A stretch of DNA of 64,000 nt from Stappia taiwanensis (GCF_014635285.1 NZ_BMCR01000005.1:186001-250000); one strand, 5' to 3'; counted from the first letter of the stretch, positions 19,015-28,700 are shown. Numbers and translations: made by a program. The notes: generated from the letters alone by a model not told the origin.

Positions 19015-21462
19015 TCAGTAGAGCCCGCCAGTTCCCGTCATCACCGCTTCGCCCGCTTCCGGCGAGACCGTGCGCGGGATGCCCACGTCGTTCTGGAAGC
19101 CGATGATTGAATACTCGTCCGGCGGTGCCGTGCCCGGCTTGAAGGCCTCCAGGATCGTCCCCGGAGCGCCCGCCGAAGCGCGCAGGCCCGTGCGCCGGTT
19201 GATCGGGATCAACTGCAGCCCACGCGGCACCCGGAACTCGACCGGCGGGGTGTCCGCCAGCGCTTCCTTCATGAAGTCGATGAAGATCGGCGCGGCGATC
19301 TGACCACCGGTGGCACCACGGCCCATCGGCTTGGGCGTGTCGTAGCCGACGAACACACCGACCGTCAGATCGGGCGTATAGCCGACGAACCAGGCGTCCT
19401 TCTCGTCATTGGTGGTGCCGGTCTTGCCGGCGACCGGACGGCCCAGCTTCTTCACCCGGGTCGCGGTGCCGCGCAGCACCACGCCTTCCATCATCGAGGT
19501 GATCTGGTAGGCGGTCATCGGATCGAGCACCTGCTCGCGATTGTCGATCAACTCCGGTTCGCTCTGCTCCGCCCAGTGATCGGCGATACAGGCATCGCAG
19601 ATCCGTTCTTCATGCCGGTAGACGGTCTTGCCGTACCGATCCTGAATGCGGTCGATCAGCGTCGGCGTCACCTTGCGCCCGCCATTGGCCAACATCGCAT
19701 AGGCGGTGACCATGCGCAGGACAGTCGTCTCGCCCGCGCCCAGCGACATGGACAGCACCGGCATCATGTCGTCGTAAATGCCGAACCGCTTGGCATATTC
19801 GGACACCAGCGGCATGCCCATGTCCTGCGCCAGCCGCACGGTCATCACGTTTCGCGACAGCTCGATGCCAAGACGCAGGGTCGAGGGACCATAATACTTG
19901 CCGCCATAGTTCTGCGGCCGCCAGACCGGCAGGCCCGGCCCCTGGCTCAGCTCCAGTTCCGCGTCCATCACCACGCTGGACGGGGTGTAGCCATTGTCGA
20001 GCGCGGCGGCATAGATGAACGGCTTGAAGGCCGAGCCGGGCTGGCGATAGGCTTGGGTGGCGCGGTTGAACTCACTCTGGGCGAAGCTGAACCCGCCGAC
20101 CATGGCCAGCACGCGACCGGTGAACGGATCCATCGCCACCAGCGCGCCGGACACCTTGGGGAACTGGCGCAGTTCGTAGCGCTCGCCCAGCTTCTCCACA
20201 TAGATGACATCGCCGGGGGTGAGCACATCGGTCACCTTCTTGGGCGCGCGGCCCTTGACCCTGGCCCATTTCACGCCCTCGAACGGCAGGGTTACCCGGA
20301 CGCGTTCGGTCGACAGGGCACCGCTGACCAGCTTCTCCGGCTGCAAGCCGACTTCCGCCGCCTTGTCGGACACGGACAGAACGACGCCAAGCTGCCATTC
20401 GGGAAGATCGGAGTAGGACTTGGCCTTGGCCAGCGCCTCGCCCCAGTCGCCTGCTCCGAGCTCCAGCGTTTCCACCGGGCCGCGCCAGCCGCCGCGACGG
20501 CGGTCGAAATTGATCAGGCCGTCCATCAGCGCCTTGCGCGCGATCACCTGAAGCCTGGGGTCGAGCGTGGAACGCACCGACAGCCCGCCTTCATAGAGCC
20601 GTTCCTCGCCGTAGATGGCGACCACCTTGCGGCGCACTTCCTCGGCGAAATACTCCGAGGCGAACAGCTGCGAACCGCGCGTCCGCGGCTTGACGTCCAG
20701 CGGCTTGGCCTTGGCTTCCTCGCCGGCGGCACTGTCGACATAGCCGTTCTGCACCATGCGGTCGATCACCCAGTTACGGCGAATGATCGCCTGCTCGCGC
20801 TGGCGGAAGGGATGGTAGTTGCTCGGCCCCTTGGGCAGCGCGGCCAGATAGGCCATCTCCTCAAGCGTCAGCTCATGCACCGACTTGTCGAAGTAAAGCA
20901 GCGACGCGGCGGCGACGCCATAGGCACCGATGCCGAGATAGATCTCGTTCAGATAGAGCTCGAGGATCTCGTCCTTGGTGTAGGCCTGCTCGATTCTGAG
21001 CGCCAGAATGGCTTCCTTGACCTTGCGCTCGATCGACACTTCGTTGGTCAACAGGAAGTTCTTGGCGACCTGCTGGGTGATCGTCGAGGCGCCCTGCGGC
21101 CGGCGGCCGGTACCGTAGTTGCGCGCGTAGGTCAGCGCGGCGCGGGCGATGCCTTCCGGATCGATGCCGAAATGCTCGTAGAAATTCTTGTCCTCGGCGG
21201 ACAGATACGCCTGCTTCAGCAGGTCCGGAATGGCCTGGATCGGCAGGAACATCCGGCGCTCACGGGCGTATTCGGCCATCAACTGGCCGTCGGCGGCATG
21301 CACGCGGCTCATCACCGGCGGCTCGTAGTTCTTCAGCGCGGTATAGTCCGGCAGGTCCTTGCTCATCTCCTGGAGATAGAGCCACACGCCGATCGCACCG
21401 ATCAGCGCGAAGACCGCGCCAATGCCGAACAGATAGCCAAAGAACTTGATCAGAAATCTCAT
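19015..21462 (-). CDS. mrcA: Bifunctional penicillin-binding protein 1A
   Basis: An 815-residue class A PBP that polymerises glycan strands and cross-links peptides in the periplasm. After one N-terminal membrane anchor (residues about 8-30), the GT51 glycosyltransferase domain shows its catalytic glutamate in SAEDKNFYEHFG near residue 90 and the GASTITQQVAKN motif. A middle OB-like region follows. The transpeptidase domain has the active-site serine in GSAFKPF near residue 475 and KTGTT near residue 677. It sits between amiC and prfB, the order seen in related alphaproteobacteria. Confidence 0.96.
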   Translation of the reverse strand: MRFLIKFFGYLFGIGAVFALIGAIGVWLYLQEMSKDLPDYTALKNYEPPVMSRVHAADGQLMAEYARERRMFLPIQAIPDLLKQAYLSAEDKNFYEHFGIDPEGIARAALTYARNYGTGRRPQGASTITQQVAKNFLLTNEVSIERKVKEAILALRIEQAYTKDEILELYLNEIYLGIGAYGVAAASLLYFDKSVHELTLEEMAYLAALPKGPSNYHPFRQREQAIIRRNWVIDRMVQNGYVDSAAGEEAKAKPLDVKPRTRGSQLFASEYFAEEVRRKVVAIYGEERLYEGGLSVRSTLDPRLQVIARKALMDGLINFDRRRGGWRGPVETLELGAGDWGEALAKAKSYSDLPEWQLGVVLSVSDKAAEVGLQPEKLVSGALSTERVRVTLPFEGVKWARVKGRAPKKVTDVLTPGDVIYVEKLGERYELRQFPKVSGALVAMDPFTGRVLAMVGGFSFAQSEFNRATQAYRQPGSAFKPFIYAAALDNGYTPSSVVMDAELELSQGPGLPVWRPQNYGGKYYGPSTLRLGIELSRNVMTVRLAQDMGMPLVSEYAKRFGIYDDMMPVLSMSLGAGETTVLRMVTAYAMLANGGRKVTPTLIDRIQDRYGKTVYRHEERICDACIADHWAEQSEPELIDNREQVLDPMTAYQITSMMEGVVLRGTATRVKKLGRPVAGKTGTTNDEKDAWFVGYTPDLTVGVFVGYDTPKPMGRGATGGQIAAPIFIDFMKEALADTPPVEFRVPRGLQLIPINRRTGLRASAGAPGTILEAFKPGTAPPDEYSIIGFQNDVGIPRTVSPEAGEAVMTGTGGLY

Positions 21463-21608
21463 ATATCCGGCTCGTTGTTTCCGAAAACGTCTGCCACGCC
21501 AGTCTCGCCCCGTCGCCTTGGCCCCGTGCCCCTGGCACAGCGACCTCGGTACGATCGAAAAGGTCCCGTTACCCGGCCCCTCACCGGGCCGCCGCCCCTC
21601 GGGGTCGC

Positions 21609-21653
21609 GGCATGCTCACCGCACCACTGCGGCTCGCAGGGTGTCAGCATGCC
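21609..21653. other. Nested hairpin element between amiC and mrcA
   Basis: The outer stem pairs 21609-21620 with 21640-21653, with a two-base bulge on one side. Inside it, 21627-21631 pairs with 21635-21639 around a 3-base loop. No T run follows in either direction, so it is not an ordinary terminator. It lies in the 273-base gap of the amiC-mrcA transcription unit; function unknown. Confidence 0.5.
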
Positions 21654-21735
21654 CCATTCCATCAGCGACCAATATGGCGATGCTGAGGCGTGCGCAACCA
21701 CTTGCCCCACCTTAACCCATGCGGAAAGGCAAAAT

Positions 21736-23013
21736 TCAGTCCGCCTTGGCACCCGGTGTCACGGAGAGCCGCAGGGCCGCGCTCTTGCCCCGACGCTTGG
21801 CGAAATACCGGTCGATCGCCCCGCTGATCGCCGAGGACATCCGCTCACGCCACTCGCGGGTGGTCATCAGCTTTTCATCGAGCCGGTTGGACAGGTAGCC
21901 AAGCTCCACCAGCGTCGAAGGCACGTCATGGGCGGTCAACACCCGGAAACCGGCGGAACGATGCGGATTCTTCACCATCTTCGCCGCGCCGCTGAGCTCG
22001 CCCACCAGGGTCCGCGCGAACAGATGGGAGAAGGTCTTGGTCTCCTGCCGCGCCAGGTCGATCAGAATGTCGGTCACCACATCCGGTTCGTCGGCAAGGT
22101 CGATACCCGCGATGATATCGGAGCGGTTTTCCCGCTCCGCAAGCGCGGCGGCGATCTCGTCACTGGCGGTCTCCGACAGGGTATAGACACCGGCGCCGCG
22201 CACCTGATCGCGGCCGATGCGCACCGAATCGGCATGGATCGACACCAGCAGATCCGCCTCCAGCGAGCGGGCGATCTCCACCCGCTCGCGCAGCGGGATG
22301 AAGATATCCGTGTCCCGCGTCATATGCACATCGTAGCGGTCGAGCGCGTCGAGCTTCTTCTTCAGGAGCCGTGAGAACTGCAGGACCACCGCCTTTTCCA
22401 GCGTGCCACCCGTCCCGGCGGCGCCCGTGTCGATGCCGCCATGCCCCGGGTCGATGACGATCACCGGCCGGTGCTTGACCTTGCCGCCGGCGAGCCGGTC
22501 TCCCTTGTTGCCGGGTGTCGTCGCCGATGCCACCGGCGCGGCGGCGGTTGCCTCCCCGGCCTTGGCAAGGAAGGCGGACCGCGAGGTCTTCACCAGATCG
22601 AGCACGAACCGCGCCGGCTGCTCCGAGACTGAGGGCAGAACGAACACCTTGTCGACCGCCACCGGCGCGCGCAGGTCCAGCACGATCCGCGACTTGCCCT
22701 TGGCGAACAGACCGAAGCGCCAGGCGCCGACGAGCCCCCGCGCCTCGGCGCCCGCACCTTCCGGCAAATCGAATCGCACCTCGGGAAAATCGATCACCAG
22801 CCGGTGCGGATCAGCCAGCACCGACACGGTGAATGGCACCGCCTGCGACAGATCCATCACGAACCGGGTCCGGGTGTCATCCCCGGCAACGCGCGCCTCG
22901 CGGGCGACCGGCACCGCCGGCCGTGCGGCCTCTTCGGCGCGCAAGCCGACCGTTCCGGCGAAAACCGCCGCGATCAAGGCCACACCGCACAGTGTTCGCG
23001 TAAAAATGGTCAC
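21736..23013 (-). CDS. amiC: N-acetylmuramoyl-L-alanine amidase with AMIN domain
   Basis: A 425-residue periplasmic zinc amidase that cuts the amide bond between muramic acid and the stem peptide, used in daughter-cell separation. A signal sequence is followed by an AMIN domain (about residues 40-130), a linker and an Amidase_3 domain (about 190-410). Zinc and catalytic residues are visible in IDPGHGG, GGTLEKAV, SIHADS and VELGYLSN. The GTG at 23013 is preferred because it begins the signal peptide and has AGGTG in front; the frame is open further upstream without protein-like content. It is divergent from rne and upstream of mrcA. Confidence 0.92.
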   Translation of the reverse strand: MTIFTRTLCGVALIAAVFAGTVGLRAEEAARPAVPVAREARVAGDDTRTRFVMDLSQAVPFTVSVLADPHRLVIDFPEVRFDLPEGAGAEARGLVGAWRFGLFAKGKSRIVLDLRAPVAVDKVFVLPSVSEQPARFVLDLVKTSRSAFLAKAGEATAAAPVASATTPGNKGDRLAGGKVKHRPVIVIDPGHGGIDTGAAGTGGTLEKAVVLQFSRLLKKKLDALDRYDVHMTRDTDIFIPLRERVEIARSLEADLLVSIHADSVRIGRDQVRGAGVYTLSETASDEIAAALAERENRSDIIAGIDLADEPDVVTDILIDLARQETKTFSHLFARTLVGELSGAAKMVKNPHRSAGFRVLTAHDVPSTLVELGYLSNRLDEKLMTTREWRERMSSAISGAIDRYFAKRRGKSAALRLSVTPGAKAD

Positions 23014-23704
23014 CAAGGCACCTGCAATTCGTCTTTCGCCCGATGGCGCCGCCGCCCCTATCCCAAGGGATACCCTTAGGCAAGTTAACCTTTCATTGAC
23101 AATAGGGCGAGCGGACTGCGAACGGGAAAAGATCGAGTTTGCTTGCCAACACACGTTCGCGCCCGTAAAAGATAGGCAACGGGTCTCGGTTTCGGACATG
23201 TGTCGAATCGGGACGTTCTGTTGCCATTGACCGGCGCCCGGCCTGGCCAACTGTCCTCGCGTCATCCGTAATAGATTACGTGACAGCTTGAACCCGGGGT
23301 GGGCAAATCCCGCGTGCGTCACTGGCTCGCTCGAACGGTATCAGCCTGCGCATACCCGCAGGGCGTTCGGCCGAAGCCGGGATAAACCGATTTAGGGACG
23401 GCCAGGCGCTCTCGGACCAGGCCCGTTCGCAGGTTGCTCCTGCGTGTTGTTCTCGAGGTGTGCCAAACCGGTTCACCGCTGCGAAATATAGTTCAGACAG
23501 GCGCTGCAATGACCACATGCGCGATGACGTTCCGACAGGGGACTGAGGCTGGCGACTTCCAGGTCGCCGCCCCCTTTGGGATCGCCGCGCAGTGCGCCAC
23601 CCCTTCAACCTTCTCATCGAAGAACAGAACGTCCGCCACGTCACGGCTGCATTGGGCAAGATCCCGATGCCGAGCCGGGGCGGCGGTCGTGGAGATCCCC
23701 ATCA
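23014..23704. other. Long amiC-rne intergenic region, probable rne leader
   Basis: No gene is convincing in these 691 bases. It must hold the promoters of amiC and rne. Visible structures are an inverted repeat CGTAAT-AG-ATTACG (23267-23280), a 6-bp hairpin at 23428-23444 and another at 23551-23568. RNase E genes elsewhere have long structured leaders through which the enzyme represses its own mRNA, and this layout would fit. Start sites cannot be fixed from sequence. Confidence 0.6.
23085..23099 (-). promoter_or_regulatory. Candidate CtrA-type site upstream of amiC
   Basis: Read on the minus strand this is TCAA-N7-TTAA followed by C, one mismatch from the CtrA consensus TTAA-N7-TTAA. It lies about 72 bases before the amiC start. 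Cell-cycle control of a septal amidase is plausible, but a single short motif is weak evidence. Confidence 0.35.
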
Positions 23705-26548
23705 ATGGCAAACAAAATGCTGATCGACGCCACGCATCCGGAAGAGACCCGGGTCGTCGTCGTGCGTGGCAACAGGGTCGAAGAATTTGATTTCGAGGCC
23801 GCAAACCGCAAACAGCTTCGCGGCAACATCTATCTTGCCAAGGTAACCCGCGTCGAACCGTCGCTGCAGGCGGCTTTCGTCGACTACGGTGGCAACCGCC
23901 ACGGGTTCCTTGCCTTCAGCGAGATCCATCCGGACTATTACCAGATCCCGATGGCCGACCGGCAGGCCCTCCTCGACGAGGAGGAGGCCGACGAGGCCAG
24001 CGCCGAGGAAGTGACCGAAAAGCCCCGCCGCCGTCGCGGCAAGGCGGCCGCGGCCAAGGCCGAAACCGAGGAAGACACCGTCGCCTCGGAAGCCTCGGAC
24101 AATGGCGACGACGAGAGCAACGGTGCCAACGCTGGTGCGGAAAGCGCCAGTGACGACAATGGCGCCGAAACCGCCACCGACGACAATGACGACAGCGACG
24201 GCAACGGTGACGACGACGATGTGGAATCGGTCGGCGCTGAAGATGCGATGGAAGAGGTGCCGCAGCGCGTCCGCCGTCATCGCAAGCAGTACAAGATCCA
24301 GGAAGTGATCAAGCGCCGCCAGGTGCTGCTGGTTCAGGTCGTCAAGGAAGAGCGCGGCAACAAGGGCGCGGCGCTCACCACCTACCTGTCCCTGGCCGGC
24401 CGTTATTCGGTGCTGATGCCGAACACCGCCCGTGGCGGTGGCATTTCCCGCAAGATCACCAACCCGACCGACCGCAAGCGTCTCAAGAAGATCGCCTCGG
24501 AGCTGGAGGTGCCGGAGGGCATGGGGGTGATTCTGCGCACCGCCGGCGCCAGCCGCACCAAGGCGGAGATCAAGCGCGACTTCGAATACCTGATGCGGCT
24601 GTGGGAGAATGTGCGCGACCTGACGCTGCAATCCTCCGCCCCCTATCTGGTCTATGAGGAAGGGTCGCTGATCAAGCGCTCGATCCGCGACCTTTACAAC
24701 AAGGACATCGAACAGGTTCTGGTTGCCGGCGACGAGGGCTACCGCGAGGCCAAGGACTTCATGCGGATGCTCATGCCGAGCCACGCGAAGAACGTCCAGC
24801 CCTACAAGGAAGCGACGCCGATTTTCTCCCGGTTCATGGTCGAGTCGCAGCTTGACGCCATGTTCTCGCCGCAGGTCACCCTGAAGTCCGGTGGCTATCT
24901 CGTCATCAACCAGACCGAAGCGCTGGTGGCGATCGACGTCAACTCGGGCAAGTCCACCCGCGAGCACAACATCGAGGACACCGCCGTCCAGACCAATCTG
25001 GAAGCGGCGGAGGAAGTGGCGCGCCAGCTTCGCCTGCGCGACCTCGCCGGCCTGATCGTGATCGACTTCATCGATATGGAGGAGAACAAGAACAACCGGG
25101 CGGTCGAGCGCAAGGTCAAGGAGTGCCTGAAGAACGACCGGGCACGCATCCAGGTTGGCCGGATCTCCCATTTCGGCCTCTTGGAAATGTCGCGCCAGCG
25201 CATTCGCACCGGCGTCCTGGAAAGCTCCATGACGCCCTGCCCGCATTGCCATGGCACCGGCATGATCCGCTCGGTCGAATCGGTGGCCCTGCATGTGCTG
25301 CGGTCGATCGAGGACATGCTGCTGAAGGGCGTCACGCACAATCTGATCGTGCGCACCACCACCGAGGCGGCGCTCTATATCCTCAACCAGAAGCGCGCGC
25401 ACCTGTCCGATCTGGAAGCCCGCTTCGGCCTGGAGATCGCCATCGAGGCGGCGGCGATGGAGAACGGGCACCATTACCTGATGGAGCGCGGCGAGCCGGT
25501 CGAACCGCGCGAGATCGAGGCCCAGCCGCTGGTGCAGCCGCATATGGTCACGCCGATCACGGCTGACGATCAGGACGAGGACGAGAGCGCCGAGGCGACC
25601 GAGACCGAACGTAGCCGTGACGACAGCACCTCCAGCGAGGACGATGGCTCGGGACGCAAGCGCCGCCGGCGCCGGCGTCGGCGCAAGAGCGGCGGTGGGG
25701 ACGAGGAGAGCCGGCAGGACGCCGCGCGCGACGAGACCTCCGGCGAAGGCGAGAGCGACGACAGCCAGGGCGAAGCCGCTGCGGACAAGAGTGCCTCCGA
25801 CGAGGATGGCGAAGAAGACCGGGCCCGGCGCAAGCGGCGGCGTGGCCGGCGCGGCGGTCGGCGTGGTCGGCGCGATGGCGAAGGCACCGAGGAGACGAAC
25901 GAGGCGACCGCCGAGGCGTCAGACACGTCGGCTGAGACGTCGGACGGCGCTTCCGGCGAAGGCCCTGCGTCCGACGCTGCTGCGCAGACCGCGCCGGAGG
26001 TAGCTTCCGAGACCGCGGAAACGGCACCTGTGGAGGCCGGTGAAGGCGAAACGGCTCCCGCCGCCCCCGCGCTTACGGAAACCGCTGTTGCCGAGAGCGC
26101 GGAACCCGTCGCAGCCTCCGAGAACGAGCCGGCCGAAGCCGCCTCTGCGGAAGAGACAGTACCGGCACCGGTGAGCGCAACAGACGACAGCGCACCGGCC
26201 GAGACCGTGGAAACGGGAACGGCGGAAGCGATTGAAACGCCGGCGGACGAACCGGCACCGCTCGTCGCGGCCGAGACCGAGGCCGAGCCCCAGACCGAAG
26301 CTGAGCCCGAGGCCGGGCAGACCGAAGCTGGCGAGAGCGAGACGGTGACGCCCGAGGCGGAGCCGGAAGTTGCAGCCGAGGCCGAACCGGCGGTTACCGC
26401 CGAGGCCAAGCCGGAGCCGGTCGCGCCGGCCGCTCCCAAGGAGCCGGTCGTCGTCAGCGAGAAGATCAAGGGCGACGGCACCGCCGAGGAGACCGAGGAG
26501 ACCGGTCCCAAGCGCTCCGGCTGGTGGCAACGCCGCAGCTTCTTCTGA
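23705..26548 (+). CDS. rne: Ribonuclease E
   Basis: A 947-residue endoribonuclease central to mRNA decay and rRNA processing. The catalytic half has an S1 domain interrupted by a long acidic insertion (about residues 80-180, rich in Asp, Glu, Ala), as in other alphaproteobacterial enzymes. It continues to a DNase I-like domain with the metal-binding aspartates in VAIDVNSGKS and VIDFIDME. The zinc-link CPHCHGTG that joins subunits is present. The C-terminal part is low-complexity, with arginine-rich clusters and a long Glu/Ala/Pro tail likely to scaffold a degradosome and condensates. The ATG at 23705 has GGAG upstream. The true transcript start lies far upstream. Confidence 0.95.
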   Translation: MANKMLIDATHPEETRVVVVRGNRVEEFDFEAANRKQLRGNIYLAKVTRVEPSLQAAFVDYGGNRHGFLAFSEIHPDYYQIPMADRQALLDEEEADEASAEEVTEKPRRRRGKAAAAKAETEEDTVASEASDNGDDESNGANAGAESASDDNGAETATDDNDDSDGNGDDDDVESVGAEDAMEEVPQRVRRHRKQYKIQEVIKRRQVLLVQVVKEERGNKGAALTTYLSLAGRYSVLMPNTARGGGISRKITNPTDRKRLKKIASELEVPEGMGVILRTAGASRTKAEIKRDFEYLMRLWENVRDLTLQSSAPYLVYEEGSLIKRSIRDLYNKDIEQVLVAGDEGYREAKDFMRMLMPSHAKNVQPYKEATPIFSRFMVESQLDAMFSPQVTLKSGGYLVINQTEALVAIDVNSGKSTREHNIEDTAVQTNLEAAEEVARQLRLRDLAGLIVIDFIDMEENKNNRAVERKVKECLKNDRARIQVGRISHFGLLEMSRQRIRTGVLESSMTPCPHCHGTGMIRSVESVALHVLRSIEDMLLKGVTHNLIVRTTTEAALYILNQKRAHLSDLEARFGLEIAIEAAAMENGHHYLMERGEPVEPREIEAQPLVQPHMVTPITADDQDEDESAEATETERSRDDSTSSEDDGSGRKRRRRRRRRKSGGGDEESRQDAARDETSGEGESDDSQGEAAADKSASDEDGEEDRARRKRRRGRRGGRRGRRDGEGTEETNEATAEASDTSAETSDGASGEGPASDAAAQTAPEVASETAETAPVEAGEGETAPAAPALTETAVAESAEPVAASENEPAEAASAEETVPAPVSATDDSAPAETVETGTAEAIETPADEPAPLVAAETEAEPQTEAEPEAGQTEAGESETVTPEAEPEVAAEAEPAVTAEAKPEPVAPAAPKEPVVVSEKIKGDGTAEETEETGPKRSGWWQRRSFF

Positions 26549-26603
26549 TCGCAAGATCACCACAGACAGGGAATGCCGGCCCCGCCGGCCTTCCACCTCT
26601 TCG

Positions 26604-26637
26604 CAAACCCCGTCGCACACGCGGCGGGGTTTGTTTT
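26604..26637 (+). terminator. Rho-independent terminator after rne
   Basis: A 13-bp stem (26604-26616 with 26621-26633, one G-T pair) with a 4-base loop is followed by TTTT. It lies 55 bases after the rne stop. Confidence 0.92.
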
Positions 26638-26666
26638 GCCAAGGACGAATTGGACGTCGCGCCGCC

Positions 26667-27263
26667 TCAGTCCTGGGCCGGGTGCCGCCGATCATCCTTA
26701 CGGGGAACTGGCGGCCTCGGCCCTCGGCACGCACCGATGAAGACCGCGCCAATACCCAGAACGGCGGTGAGCATGGCCGGCAGCAGCGCCGGTTCCAGTG
26801 CTTCGGTGCGAATGGCGGAATAAAGGCCGAGAGTGCCGCCGAGACAGCCGAGCCAGACCCCCGATAACCCAAGGCGCGCACTCAGCCGCACCGCCACGTC
26901 CGGATGATGCGACGCAGCCCGGATCTGCGCCCAGAACTGGAATCCGTCGAAAGGCAGGATCTGCAGCCTCTTGCAGCCGCGCTGGTCGTCCCGGTCGGTG
27001 GGCTCGAAACCGCCGAGCCCGTCGCGATACCAGGAGGACATGACAAGCACATCGGTGCCGGGCCGGATGCGAACACGGCCCGCGCCCGGCTGGTTGTATT
27101 TCCGGGTGAAGCCGGAATCCATCTCCCGGACCTGGCAGACGACGTTGTAGCCATTGTCCGGATTGACGATGCGCACGAGGCAGCGGGAGGGAAACCCCTT
27201 GGCCCAGATCCAGCCGTCGTTGGCCTCGTCCTGCATGGCCGCCCGAATGATGTACTTCGTCAT
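26667..27263 (-). CDS. Hypothetical protein with two C-terminal membrane helices
   Basis: A 198-residue protein I do not recognise. The N-terminal two thirds are soluble and carry DEANDGWIWAKGF and several beta-like segments; the C-terminal part has two likely membrane helices (about residues 128-150 and 158-180) and a basic tail. The ATG at 27263 is taken because the extra upstream codons look non-coding. It stands between rne and an aminotransferase gene, both transcribed separately or convergently, so context gives no function. Confidence 0.65.
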   Translation of the reverse strand: MTKYIIRAAMQDEANDGWIWAKGFPSRCLVRIVNPDNGYNVVCQVREMDSGFTRKYNQPGAGRVRIRPGTDVLVMSSWYRDGLGGFEPTDRDDQRGCKRLQILPFDGFQFWAQIRAASHHPDVAVRLSARLGLSGVWLGCLGGTLGLYSAIRTEALEPALLPAMLTAVLGIGAVFIGACRGPRPPVPRKDDRRHPAQD

Positions 27264-27361
27264 CGCCAGCCCACCTTCGCCGCTCGGTTTCAGGCTAGGG
27301 CGCAGGCGAGGAACTGGCAAGGCGCGCCGGGCGAGCCCCGTAGGGTCCCGCCCGCCTCCTG

Positions 27362-28522
27362 CTATCCCTGACGGGGCAGCCAGTCGCCGAGCCGGTCCAT
27401 CGCCTCGCGCATGTCCTCATGGGTGCCGGCGAAGGAAAAGCGGATGAAGCGCGTGCCCTGGAACGGGTCGAAATCCGCGCCGGGTGTCGCGGCGATCCCG
27501 GCCTCCTCCAGCATTGACCGCGCGAAGGCGGTGCTGTCATTGGCGAAGGGGCGCACGCTGGCATAAAGGTAGAAGGCACCATCCACCGGCAGCATCTCGT
27601 CAAAGCCGAGCGCGGGCATCCGCTCCACCAACAGCGCCCGGTTCCGGGCGTAGACCGCCTTCACCGCTTCCAGCTCCTCGGTCGCGGAGAACGCGGCGGC
27701 AGCGGCGCGCTGCGACAGCTCCGGCGGGGAGATGTAAAGGCTCTGCGCCAGCCGCTCGATCGGCCGCACCAGCACGTCCGGCACAACCATCCAGCCAATC
27801 CGCCAGCCGGTCATGCAGTAGTATTTGGAGAAGCTGTTGATGACGATGGTCTGATCGGAAAACGTCAGCGCGGTTTCCTGCTGACCGGCGAACACCAGCC
27901 CGTGGTAGATCTCATCGGAAATGAACCACAGGCCCATGTCCTCGCAGGCGGCGATCAGCGTGCGCAGCGCCTCTGGCGTCATCATCGTGCCGGTCGGATT
28001 GGCCGGGCTCGCCACCAGCACACCCTTCAGCGGCGCCTCGCGATGGGCCGCCTCGATCAGCTCCGGCGTCAGGGCCCAGCGGGTCTCGGGGCCGACCTCG
28101 ATCTCCACCGGCTCGATGCCGAGCGCACGCAGGATGTTGCGATAAGCCGGGTAACCGGGCGCGGCGATGGCGATCCGGTCGCCCGGATCGAAGGCGGCGA
28201 GGAAGGTCAGATTGAAGCCGGCGGAGGAGCCCGTCGTGGCGATGATCCGCTCGGTCGGCACCTCGGCGCCGAAGCTGTCGCGATAATACCCGGCAATCGC
28301 ATCGCGCAGCACCGGCAGGCCGCGCGCTTCGGTGTAGCCGAGCCGCCCGCCATCGAGCGCCGCGCGGGCGGCATCCAGCACCGGCTTGGGCGCCGCCGCG
28401 CCCGGCTGGCCGACCTCCATATGCAGGATATGCCGGCCGGATGCCTCCAGCGCATTCGCCCTGGCCAGAACATCCATGGCACGAAACGGCTCGACCTCGG
28501 AGCGCTTTGAAGGGTGAGGCAT
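27362..28522 (-). CDS. PLP-dependent aminotransferase, class I/II
   Basis: A 386-residue fold-type I aminotransferase. The PLP-binding lysine is in NSFSKYYCMTGWRIGW, the usual sequence of aspartate/alanine-type enzymes, and the upstream SPANPTGTMM and ISDEIYHGL motifs that hold the cofactor are intact. The substrate amino acid cannot be fixed. The ATG at 28522 is chosen over an upstream start because it removes a basic, unconserved extension. It is divergent from the M48 protease gene. Confidence 0.9.
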   Translation of the reverse strand: MPHPSKRSEVEPFRAMDVLARANALEASGRHILHMEVGQPGAAAPKPVLDAARAALDGGRLGYTEARGLPVLRDAIAGYYRDSFGAEVPTERIIATTGSSAGFNLTFLAAFDPGDRIAIAAPGYPAYRNILRALGIEPVEIEVGPETRWALTPELIEAAHREAPLKGVLVASPANPTGTMMTPEALRTLIAACEDMGLWFISDEIYHGLVFAGQQETALTFSDQTIVINSFSKYYCMTGWRIGWMVVPDVLVRPIERLAQSLYISPPELSQRAAAAAFSATEELEAVKAVYARNRALLVERMPALGFDEMLPVDGAFYLYASVRPFANDSTAFARSMLEEAGIAATPGADFDPFQGTRFIRFSFAGTHEDMREAMDRLGDWLPRQG

Positions 28523-28700
28523 GAAATCTGTCCTTTTCAATCGGCGGCCCCTTGGGCCGGTGCCGGTCAAGCTGATGCCGCATTCGCCCTGTCAAAGTCG
28601 TGCCAGCACAGGTTGACCGCCGTCAGGCTGCTCCCTACCCTCCAGCCGAAGCTCTGTCGAGAGCCGCCTATCAAAACGATCGAGACGACAAGGCGCTGCC

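Noticed and set aside
19576-22374. Very long open frame on the plus strand opposite mrcA and amiC
   Set aside because: It is the antisense shadow of two genes with clear catalytic motifs; its translation has no family features and arises from high GC at third positions.
23434-23790. Open frame in the rne leader as a small gene
   Set aside because: It overlaps the rne start, has no good ribosome binding site and a composition like non-coding sequence.
25570-26511. Serine/alanine-rich open frame antisense to the rne tail
   Set aside because: It mirrors the Glu/Ala-rich repeats of the RNase E C-terminus and is not an independent gene.
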